In this document: piece by piece, positions 15,465 to 22,267 of the stretch | Numbering within the stretch: position 1 is the first letter of the stretch | Layout of the letters: each line of letters opens with the position of its first letter | Assembly: GCA_052390495.1 (NCBI GenBank) | Contig: JBQTGW010000119.1 | Span: 1 to 22,267, forward strand | Source of the DNA: GCA-003244245 sp052390495 | GTDB lineage: Bacteria > Actinomycetota > Actinomycetes > Mycobacteriales > Pseudonocardiaceae | Direction of reading: 5' to 3' | DNA: 22,267 nt | Notes under the pieces: model-generated | The model's database searches: none | What the model was told of the DNA's origin: nothing | The model's input: only the letters and a program-made list of their open reading frames with translations | Program-made: the position numbers and the translations under genes

Positions 15465-15502
15465 CTGCTTAGTCTAGCAGCGGAGTAGCACCTCAGTACT
15501 AC
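15465..15502 (-). promoter_or_regulatory. Candidate toxin-antitoxin operator
   Basis: Two dyads sit directly upstream of the antitoxin start. CTGCT (15465-15469) pairs with AGCAG (15476-15480). GTAGCAC (15485-15491) pairs with GTACTAC (15496-15502) with one mismatch over a 4-nt centre. Ribbon-helix-helix antitoxins usually bind such dyads over their own promoter. A -10-like TAGACT lies within the first dyad on the minus strand, but a suitably spaced -35 was not found. Confidence 0.45.
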
Positions 15503-15567
15503 CAAGGTTCGGTAAGGGAATGCTCGTGGGCCACCAGCCGCAGGTCTGGCGGGCAGGTGAAGGCGTT

Positions 15568-16878
15568 TCAGCTTTGGTGTTGCTGGGCTTGGTAGACGTC
15601 GGGGACTCCGTCGGCGTCGGCGTCGCGTTCCTCCTCGACGCAGATGCGGCGGTAGTAGCGGTTGCGGATGCGCAGCACGACGGTCGCCAGCAATGCGGAC
15701 AGCAGCGAGCCGAGCAGGACGCCGATCTTGACGTGATCGTCGCGTTCGCTGCCAGCTCCGAAGGCGAGTTCGCCGATGAGCAGGGAGACGGTGAATCCGA
15801 TCCCGGCCAGTAGCGCGAGGCCGAGGACGTCCCACCAGCTCAGTCCTTCGGCGAGCTGGGCGTGGGTGAACCGCTGCACGAACCAGGTCGCGCCCACCAC
15901 ACCGACGAGTTTGCCGACGACGAGGGCGACGATGATGCCCAGGGTGACCGAGTCACGCAAGCTTGCACCGAGCCCGCCCGCGCCGGTGATAGACACGCCG
16001 GCGGCGAAGAACGCGAACACGGGCACCGCGACGCCGGCGGAGATGGGCCGGAAGCGGTGCTCGAAGTGCTCGGCCAGCCCGGGGCCGGGGCCCTCGGCGC
16101 GGCGGAGCACCGGCACGGTCAACCCGAGCAGCACTCCGGCCACGGTGGCGTGCACGCCGGATTCGTGGACCAGCAGCCAGGTGACCGCGGCCAGGGGCAG
16201 CAACAACCACCACGATCGCACCCGGCGCTGCACCAGCAGCGCGAACACACCCAGTGGGATCAGCGCCAGCGCGAGCGGCAGCAGCTGCAGCGAGCTGGTG
16301 TAGAACACCGCGATGATCGTGATCGCGAGCAGGTCGTCAACCACGGCCAGGGTGAGCAGGAAGGTACGCAGCGCCGCGGGCAGGTGGGCGCCGATGACCG
16401 CGAGCACGGCCAGGGCGAACGCGATATCTGTCGCGGTCGGGATCGCCCAGCCCGCCAGCGCGCCGTCATCGGAGCCAGCGTTCAGCGCGAGGTAGATGAG
16501 CGCGGGACCGGCCATGCCGCCGACGGCCGCGGCGATCGGCAGCGCGGCCCGTCGCCGGTCGCGCAGGTCACCGGCGACGAACTCGCGTTTGAGCTCCACA
16601 CCGGCGACGAAGAAGAAGATCGCCAACAGGCCGTCGGCGGCCCACTTGGCCAGCGTCAGGTCCAAGTGCAGCGCGGCCGGGCCAACCCGCAGCCCGCTCA
16701 ACGTGGCGTAGGCGTCGCCCCACGGCGAGTTCGCCCAGACCAGCGCGATCACCGCGGCCGCGACCAGCAGCGCCCCGCCAACGGTCTCGGTGCGCAGAAT
16801 ATCGCCGATCCGGCTGACCTCTGGCCAGCTACCCCGCCCGAACAGATACGGAGTGGAGCGTCCGGGCGTCGTGCTCAT
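15568..16878 (-). CDS. nhaA: Na+/H+ antiporter NhaA
   Basis: NhaA exchanges internal Na+ for external protons across the cytoplasmic membrane for salt and pH homeostasis. I place the start at ATG 16878 (MSTTPGRSTP), preceded by GAGGAG; the frame continues upstream without family resemblance. The 436-aa protein has about a dozen hydrophobic segments and the key motifs: ATDIAFALAVLAVIG (transport-site Asp), TLAVVDDLLAITIIAVFYTS with the paired aspartates, and ADGLLAIFFFVAGVELKREF near the N-terminus. The C-terminal tail carries DADADGVPDVYQ, resembling a DxDxDG calcium-binding loop. It is divergent from the methylase gene across a 119-bp gap. Confidence 0.96.
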   Translation of the reverse strand: MSTTPGRSTPYLFGRGSWPEVSRIGDILRTETVGGALLVAAAVIALVWANSPWGDAYATLSGLRVGPAALHLDLTLAKWAADGLLAIFFFVAGVELKREFVAGDLRDRRRAALPIAAAVGGMAGPALIYLALNAGSDDGALAGWAIPTATDIAFALAVLAVIGAHLPAALRTFLLTLAVVDDLLAITIIAVFYTSSLQLLPLALALIPLGVFALLVQRRVRSWWLLLPLAAVTWLLVHESGVHATVAGVLLGLTVPVLRRAEGPGPGLAEHFEHRFRPISAGVAVPVFAFFAAGVSITGAGGLGASLRDSVTLGIIVALVVGKLVGVVGATWFVQRFTHAQLAEGLSWWDVLGLALLAGIGFTVSLLIGELAFGAGSERDDHVKIGVLLGSLLSALLATVVLRIRNRYYRRICVEEERDADADGVPDVYQAQQHQS

Positions 16879-16997
16879 GCGGCTCCTCGAGAAGAAGGGA
16901 CGGCTCAGAGACCGCCGACCAGACTTCCCGGCACACCAGGGGATAACCCTACTTGACACCATGGCCATCGCCACTGTTGACGACGAGGGGAGTGCTC
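16879..16997. promoter_or_regulatory. Divergent promoter region nhaA / methylase
   Basis: These 119 bp separate two divergent starts, so promoters for both should lie here. A TTGACA at 16953-16958 on the plus strand resembles a -35 box for the methylase gene, but no good -10 follows at 16-18 bp. The methylase ribosome-binding site GAGGGGA is at 16985-16991. Confidence 0.35.
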
Positions 16998-19829
16998 GTG
17001 GGCTACGAGCCACCGGGCTGGTTGGCGCGGGCCGTCGACACCTTCGGTCGATCCGCGCGGGAGCAGTGGGCGCCGTCGCCGGTCCGCAGTGTCGGGGCGC
17101 TGGTCAGGGCGGTCGCCCCGATCTGCCGGTTGCTCCGCGACGAGGTCGCAGACCAGCTCGCCCGGGAACAGGCGTCGGTGAACGCGGGTGAGCCGTTGCG
17201 CGGGCTTGCTGCCGAGTGGCGCCGGACGCTGTTCCCCACTGCCGATGACGGCGAGTTCGCTGACGGTTATGCGCAGACGGTGACGTTCGGCCTGCTCTAC
17301 GCCCGCAGCCGAGGCATCGACTTCGACGACCTGGGCTACCAGGAGATCGGCGATCTGATCGCGGAGGGCAACACCCTGATGGGCCGGGCACTGCACGTCC
17401 TCACCGCCCAGTTCGGTGGCGTGGCAGCACAGGCCGGGCCGTTCACAGCCACGCTCGAGACATTGCTGCGGGTGATCGGTGCGGTGGAGTGGGAACGTAT
17501 TCGGGCCGACGATAGCGACCTCTACGAGCATTTCCTCGACGAGTACGACCCGGCGCTGCGGCCGGAATCCGGTGTCTACTACACCCCGGTCGAGCTGGTC
17601 GAGCCGATGGTTCGGCTGACCGATGACGCGCTGCGCACCCGGCTCGGCATCGCCCGCGGCCTGGGCTCCGACGAGGTGCGCGTCGTCGACCCGGCAGCGG
17701 GCACCGGCACTTTTCTGCTGCACGTCCTCGATACCGTGTCCCGCCGCATTGATGCCTCGGACAATGCGCGCGAGGTGCTCAGCGCCACGGCCGGTCGGTT
17801 GGTGGGGTTCGAGCTGCATATGGGGCCGTACGCGGTAAGCGAACTGCGGTTCAGCGAGCTCTTGGCCCACCACGGTGTAGACCTGACGGCGGCGGACCGG
17901 ATGTCGTTGCACCTCACCAATGCCCTCGACGAGGAACCGACGCGGTGGGCCGACCGGATCAAGGCCGAGCTGCCGGTCACGGTGGTGATCGGCAACCCGC
18001 CTTACCGCGAACGCGCAGCCGGCGACGGGTCGTGGGTGGAACTCGGCGGTTTCTACGGCGGGCGGCAGCGTACCGAAGATGCCTCGTTGATGTCCGATTT
18101 CCGGCTCCCCGGAAATGGGCGCAATGAGTACAAGCTCAAGAACCTGGCCTGGTATTTCTGGCGCTGGGCCACCTGGAAGGTTTTCGACAGCTCCCCTGGG
18201 TTCGATAACCCCATTGGGCAGGGCCGTGGCGTAGTGGCGTTCGTGACCACGGCCGCCTACCTGCGCGGCACGGCATTCAAGGGAATGCGCAGGTATCTGC
18301 GCCGCACCTGTGATGAGGGCTGGATTATCGACCTGAGCCCGGAGGGCATGCGGCCCGACGTGGCGACTCGGACCTTCCCGAAGGTGCAGCACCCGCTCGC
18401 GGTCGGCATCTTCCTGCGCGCCGGGCCGGACGGTACCGCCGAACCGGCGCGGATCCACTACACCGCCGTGCATGGTAAACGGACCGAGAAGTTCGCCGCG
18501 CTCGCCGCGCTCGGGCTCGACGATGCCGGGTGGCGGGACGCCCGCGACGGCTGGGATGCGCCGTTCACCCCGGCCGGTGCGGCGAGCTGGGACGAACACC
18601 CCGCGCTGGATGATCTGTTCCCGGTGCGTATGCCGGGTGTCAAGGCGAACCGGGCCTGGGTGTACTCCGCACGACCGGAGGTGTTGCGGCAGCGCTGGCG
18701 TCGGCTCTTGGCCGAGCCCAATCCAACAACCCAGTCGGAGCTGCTGAAGACCACCCGCGACCGCACCATGACGAGTCGGCTCGCCGCGCTGCCCACGGGC
18801 GACTGGCCCAACGGTGATCGGCTCCCTGCCTTGGCGGACGAGACCGACGTCGACCCACCGCTTCGCCGGGTATTGCACCGCAGCTTCGACCGCAAGTGGT
18901 TGATCGCCGACCCCCGGGTGATCGACTTCCCGCGCCGGGATCTCTGGTTGGCCGCGAGCCATCCCGAGCAGGTGTTTCTCGTCGAGCAGCATTCCAAGGT
19001 GATCAGGAGTGGGCCCTGTGTTGTGCTGAGTGCGCTGCTTGCGGACACCGACTGCTTCCAGGGCAGCGAGGGCGGGCGAGTCCTGCCCCTTTACCACCCC
19101 GAAGGGCGGCCCACCTGCGGTGCCACGTTGCTGGCCGCGTTGTCGCAGCGCCTTGGGGTGCCGGTGGGCGCACTGGATCTGCTCTGCTACGTCGCTGCTG
19201 TCGTCTCGCATCCGGGCTACCCGGCGCGGTTCGCCGCTCAGCTGGAAACCCCTGGTGTCAGAGTGCCGGTGACTGCGGAGGCCGAGCTGTTCACCAGGGC
19301 TGTCGAGCTCGGACGCAAGGTGGTGTGGGCGTCGACCTATGGGCAGCGCTGCGCCGATCCCGCCGGAGGTCGGCCGAGCGAGGACATCTCACTGCCGCCA
19401 GGCAAACGTCCGATCAACCTGAACGGCATCCCGCACACCCCGCAGGACATGCCGGCCACGATCGAACACACCAGTGACGACCCGGACGTCAAGTCCGACG
19501 ACGTGCTGCTGGTCGGCGCCAGCAGATTTCGGCCGGTTCCTCCTGCGGTCTGGCGATACGACGTAGGCGGCAAGCCGGTGCTGCGGCAATGGTTCGCGTC
19601 CCGGAAACGTGCCCCGGGCGGACGCGTGACGAGCCCGCTGGACCGGATCGTGGCCGACCGGTGGTCCCGCGCGGACACCGTCGAGCTACGCGAGCTGCTC
19701 GCCGTGTTGCGCCGACTCACGGATCTGGCACCCGTGCAGGCGCAGCTGCTGGATCAGGTATGCGCCGGGCCGCTCATCACCGTCGAGGAGCTGACGGCGG
19801 CAGGGGTGCTGGATTCCCGGGGCCGCTGA
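16998..19829 (+). CDS. Type ISP-like N6-adenine DNA methyltransferase (no nuclease/helicase)
   Basis: Start taken as GTG 16998, with GAGGGGA six bases upstream (943 aa); a TTG 45 bases earlier lacks such a site. The N-terminal part (EFADGYAQTVTFGLLYARSRG, then DLYEHFLDEYDP and GVYYTPVELVEPMVR) matches the coupler and entry to the methylase in type ISP restriction-modification enzymes. Motif I is DPAAGTGTF (Asp231) and motif IV is NPPY (333-336), the signature of gamma-class N6-adenine methylases. The C-terminal part ending VPPAVWRYDVGGKPVLRQWF resembles the ISP specificity region. Full ISP enzymes are about 1500 aa with an N-terminal Mrr nuclease and a helicase; both are absent here and not encoded nearby. 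It may be an orphan methylase or part of a split defence system. Confidence 0.85.
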   Translation: MGYEPPGWLARAVDTFGRSAREQWAPSPVRSVGALVRAVAPICRLLRDEVADQLAREQASVNAGEPLRGLAAEWRRTLFPTADDGEFADGYAQTVTFGLLYARSRGIDFDDLGYQEIGDLIAEGNTLMGRALHVLTAQFGGVAAQAGPFTATLETLLRVIGAVEWERIRADDSDLYEHFLDEYDPALRPESGVYYTPVELVEPMVRLTDDALRTRLGIARGLGSDEVRVVDPAAGTGTFLLHVLDTVSRRIDASDNAREVLSATAGRLVGFELHMGPYAVSELRFSELLAHHGVDLTAADRMSLHLTNALDEEPTRWADRIKAELPVTVVIGNPPYRERAAGDGSWVELGGFYGGRQRTEDASLMSDFRLPGNGRNEYKLKNLAWYFWRWATWKVFDSSPGFDNPIGQGRGVVAFVTTAAYLRGTAFKGMRRYLRRTCDEGWIIDLSPEGMRPDVATRTFPKVQHPLAVGIFLRAGPDGTAEPARIHYTAVHGKRTEKFAALAALGLDDAGWRDARDGWDAPFTPAGAASWDEHPALDDLFPVRMPGVKANRAWVYSARPEVLRQRWRRLLAEPNPTTQSELLKTTRDRTMTSRLAALPTGDWPNGDRLPALADETDVDPPLRRVLHRSFDRKWLIADPRVIDFPRRDLWLAASHPEQVFLVEQHSKVIRSGPCVVLSALLADTDCFQGSEGGRVLPLYHPEGRPTCGATLLAALSQRLGVPVGALDLLCYVAAVVSHPGYPARFAAQLETPGVRVPVTAEAELFTRAVELGRKVVWASTYGQRCADPAGGRPSEDISLPPGKRPINLNGIPHTPQDMPATIEHTSDDPDVKSDDVLLVGASRFRPVPPAVWRYDVGGKPVLRQWFASRKRAPGGRVTSPLDRIVADRWSRADTVELRELLAVLRRLTDLAPVQAQLLDQVCAGPLITVEELTAAGVLDSRGR

Positions 19830-19848
19830 GACGTTCGGACGCGGTCGG

Positions 19849-21981
19849 CTACCCGTTGGCCTGCGCGTCGAGCAGCCGCTCGATGTTCTGTGGGGTGCCC
19901 GGTGAGCCGAACAGCGTGCCCACCGCCCAGTTCGCGCCCACCCATTGCCAGCACCCGGCCTGCTCCGCGCTGACCACCGGATGGGCGATGACGTTGATCC
20001 CAGCAGCGCGCACGATATGGATCACAGCGTGCACCGTCTGGGACAGGATCCGGGACGGGTCATCAATCACCTGCTGGGCAATCGGCTGGGCGATGCGTAC
20101 CACGTGCACCGGTAGTTCAGCCACGCAGCGCAGCCCGCCGATGCCGCTGTTGAAGTCGTACAGCCCGGCACGGACCCCCAGTTCGGCGAGCACCATCAGG
20201 TTGTCCTGGGCGTACGCACCGCCCTCACCTGCCAGCACACCAGTGTCCGTGCGGATCGCCGTGACCGGCATCCGCAGCTCCAGCCCGGCTGGCCGAAGCC
20301 CGGTCTGGGCCAGCGCGGCACTGACCTTCGCTACCAGGTCGGGGTCTTGCGCCTGCGAGGTGGTGAGGTTGATCGCCACCGGAAGGCGCCACCATGACAG
20401 TGCTTGCTCCGCTGCGATGCATATCCACGGCTCGATCGCATGCACCATGCCGATCTGCTCCGCGAGTTGGGTGGATTGCTCTTGGGACAGCACACCCAGC
20501 TCCGGGTGGTGCCAGCTCAGTACCGCTTCGACACCCACCAGCCGGCCAGATTCCAAGGTCACCACCGGCTGGTACTCCACTCGCAGCTCTCCGGTTTCCA
20601 GCGCGCTGGACATCGTCGCGGCCAGTCGGAGTTCGGCGCGGTCAGCGGCGTCGGCGTCGGCATCGAATACGGCCCACTGCCGTTTGCCCTTGCTATGCAG
20701 CCGACGCAGCGTGGCGCCGGCTGCACGCAGCAGCTCGGCGTGGTCTGTTCCCCCGACCCGCCGCTGCACGACGCCGATCGTTGCGGTGACTACCACCCCG
20801 ATCTCGTCCAGGTAGACCGGTTCGTCGAGCTCGACGTGGATGGCCTCGGCCAACAAGCTGACGTTGAGCGCCGAATTCCCAGGCTCGATGAGGATCGCGA
20901 ACTCGTTGCCGCCGACTCGGGCGACCATGGCCGACTGATCGGCGACCACTTTCCGCAGCCGGATCGCCACCATCTCCAGTACCCGGTCACCGAAGCGATG
21001 CCCCAACCCGTCGTTGATCGCCGAGAAGCCGTCCAGGTCGAGGTGCAGCAGAGTGATCACGTCCGACGGCTCCAGCCGCCCGAGCACCTGCTCGAGATGG
21101 GAGACGAAGTGGTGCCGGTTCGGCAAACCGGTCTGCGGGTCGTGCAGCGCTTGGTGGCTCGACCACTCCTGGAGCAGGTGTAACTCCGTGAGGTCATCGA
21201 CCATCGTGGCGAAGTACTGGGGCTGCTGCTCGGCACCGAGCAAGACTGAGGCGGCCAGGTAGACCCACGCGGGCCCACCGTCCTTGTGTCGTAACTGACA
21301 TCGAAGCCGGAACCGTGATTCCCGGCCGCTGCGCAGGTGCTGGTAGTGCTCCAGGAGAATGGGGCCGTCATCGGATGAGAACAAACTGCTCAGCTCGCTG
21401 CCGAGCAGCTCGCCCTGGGGGTAGCCGAGCATCTGATCGAGCGCCGGGTTGGTCTGCTCGATCCGCCCGCCGGGCTCGGTGATGACGATGCCCATCGGGG
21501 AGGAGTCGAACACCTCGCGGTACCCTGCCTCGCAGGCCTGTAGTTCCCGCTCGACGCCGTGGTGCGCCACCAGCAGGGCCTGGTGAATTTCCTCTTGCTG
21601 GTCGAAGAGGCGATCCCGCAGCGCCGACGTGTAGCCGGCCACCAGGGCACTGAGCAGCTCGATAATCCGGTTCCCAGACAGGTCTGCGGCGGTATTCTCC
21701 GCGGTTGTGGGTAGCACCCTAGCCAGCACCTCGACAGTGCGGGACAAACTGTGCGGGCCGGTGAAGTCCCCGGCCACCAGCTGTGCCCCGACGTTGAAGG
21801 CGGCTGCGGCATCCACCGAGGGACCAGACAGCGCTGCTACCAGGCGCTCGGTGAGGTCGCGCAGGTAGAGCTGGATGTCGGCCGGTGACATCGGCACGTA
21901 AGCGGTGGTGCTGACAGCGCTTACCCACTCCCGTGCGAGGGCATCCAATGACCAGGGTTCGCAGCCGTGGTCAGTAGCCAT
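19849..21981 (-). CDS. PAS-GGDEF-EAL protein with degenerate catalytic motifs
   Basis: The 710-aa protein starts at ATG 21981 behind a GGAGGGTGG ribosome-binding site. An N-terminal helical sensor-like region (about 1-145) is followed by a PAS domain (about 150-275, YREVFDSSPMGIVITEPGG), a GGDEF domain (about 285-445) and an EAL domain (about 460-705). Such proteins make or break c-di-GMP, but here the signature is GGNEF (357-361) and the EAL motif is EAV (485-487). Other phosphodiesterase residues are also replaced: DDFGTG-like has become YDFNSG, LKID-like VRIA, and AEGVE-like AHPVV. It is therefore probably a c-di-GMP-binding or structural regulator rather than an enzyme. It converges on the methylase gene with a 19-bp gap. 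No transmembrane segment was seen, so it is likely cytoplasmic. Confidence 0.92.
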   Translation of the reverse strand: MATDHGCEPWSLDALAREWVSAVSTTAYVPMSPADIQLYLRDLTERLVAALSGPSVDAAAAFNVGAQLVAGDFTGPHSLSRTVEVLARVLPTTAENTAADLSGNRIIELLSALVAGYTSALRDRLFDQQEEIHQALLVAHHGVERELQACEAGYREVFDSSPMGIVITEPGGRIEQTNPALDQMLGYPQGELLGSELSSLFSSDDGPILLEHYQHLRSGRESRFRLRCQLRHKDGGPAWVYLAASVLLGAEQQPQYFATMVDDLTELHLLQEWSSHQALHDPQTGLPNRHHFVSHLEQVLGRLEPSDVITLLHLDLDGFSAINDGLGHRFGDRVLEMVAIRLRKVVADQSAMVARVGGNEFAILIEPGNSALNVSLLAEAIHVELDEPVYLDEIGVVVTATIGVVQRRVGGTDHAELLRAAGATLRRLHSKGKRQWAVFDADADAADRAELRLAATMSSALETGELRVEYQPVVTLESGRLVGVEAVLSWHHPELGVLSQEQSTQLAEQIGMVHAIEPWICIAAEQALSWWRLPVAINLTTSQAQDPDLVAKVSAALAQTGLRPAGLELRMPVTAIRTDTGVLAGEGGAYAQDNLMVLAELGVRAGLYDFNSGIGGLRCVAELPVHVVRIAQPIAQQVIDDPSRILSQTVHAVIHIVRAAGINVIAHPVVSAEQAGCWQWVGANWAVGTLFGSPGTPQNIERLLDAQANG

Positions 21982-22267
21982 TGATCCACCCTCCGACTAC
22001 CAATTATGAAACTGACTCCCTGGGTGATGTCCAGCCTGGCCCGTCCACCGGGCCCCGGCTTGTGGCCGACTCCGGCGAAGAACCCGACAGTCTAAGTGCC
22101 GACGTCGACCTGGGGTACAGCGGCCGTGCAGGTCGACGAAGGACCAGCTGCCGTGACCCCGCTTCTGCGGAGTTTGTCGATTCGGCCTCGGGCATCGTCA
22201 CGGGTAGCTACGCTGCGGCTCCGGCGAGGAGTTGTCGACAGCGTGGACGGAGCGGGTGATGGTGGCG
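21982..22267. other. Upstream region of GGDEF-EAL gene, no gene seen
   Basis: Open frames on both strands here have no family resemblance and low-complexity Pro/Ser/Arg-rich products. The promoter of the GGDEF-EAL gene should lie in the first part. A perfect 9-bp inverted repeat, CGTCGACCT (22103-22111) and AGGTCGACG (22130-22138), could be an operator or a terminator of something beyond the window. Confidence 0.4.

Noticed and set aside
15862..16956. 364-aa plus-strand open frame
   Set aside because: Antisense shadow of nhaA; composition low-complexity, no motifs.
16953..16997. TTG start 45 bases upstream for the methylase, and TTGACA as a promoter
   Set aside because: No ribosome-binding site before the TTG, and no -10 box at proper spacing after TTGACA.
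16905..19211. 768-aa minus-strand open frame
   Set aside because: Antisense shadow of the methylase gene; Arg/Pro/Gly-rich with no family motifs.
19634..19662. Apparent similarity of the spacer at 3227-3262 to the methylase gene (CTGGACCGG..TCGT)
   Set aside because: Only about 16 of 18 bases over a common GC-rich codon string; not a credible self-target.

Overview
The window reads as high-GC Gram-positive DNA, most likely from an actinomycete. Coding third positions are strongly G/C-rich, GTG starts are frequent, genes overlap by 4 nt, and the protein families (a NhaA with a DxDxDG tail, a VapC-type PIN toxin, an ISP-type methylase, a PAS-GGDEF-EAL protein) fit that group. The genus cannot be named from the sequence; a Pseudonocardiales-like host is only a guess.

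Layout. 1-197: a near-perfect 45-bp inverted repeat (8-159) with a second hairpin in its loop. 198-3558: a CRISPR array of 51 repeats of 30 bp and 50 spacers of 34-40 bp. 3559-3681: leader, containing a 12-bp inverted repeat just after cas2. 3682-11617 (minus strand): a complete type I-B cas operon in the order cas6-cas8b1-cas7-cas5-cas3-cas4-cas1-cas2. Every junction overlaps by 4 nt, abuts, or has a 3-nt gap. 11618-12237: no recognisable protein family, but a two-repeat divergent mini-CRISPR (11961-12056) on the other side of the cas operon and a possible 53-aa ORF. 12238-12459: a small predicted two-TM protein preceded by direct repeats. 12679-14660: an IS1634-like insertion sequence. 14743-15464: a PIN toxin with a ribbon-helix-helix antitoxin. 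15568-16878: nhaA. 16998-19829: a large N6-adenine methylase related to type ISP enzymes, without nuclease or helicase. 19849-21981: a PAS-GGDEF-EAL protein whose catalytic motifs are degenerate. 21982-22267: non-coding as far as I can see.

How it works together. Cas8b1, Cas7, Cas5 and Cas6 would form the I-B Cascade, Cas3 the effector nuclease-helicase, and Cas1-Cas2-Cas4 the spacer-acquisition module. The main array is most likely transcribed on the minus strand, from a leader next to cas2 toward position 198. In that sense each repeat starts GTCCTCATTG and ends ATAGCAAC (the probable 5' crRNA handle), and the only indel-bearing repeat lies near the opposite, leader-distal end.

Most worth following up: (1) the mini-CRISPR upstream of cas6, whose two repeats share derived changes, keep the stem, and enclose a hairpin-forming 'spacer', so it may be a crRNA-like regulatory RNA; (2) the 152-bp long-inverted-repeat element at the distal end of the array; (3) an apparent excess of inverted repeats inside spacers; (4) the degenerate c-di-GMP protein; (5) the orphan ISP-type methylase.
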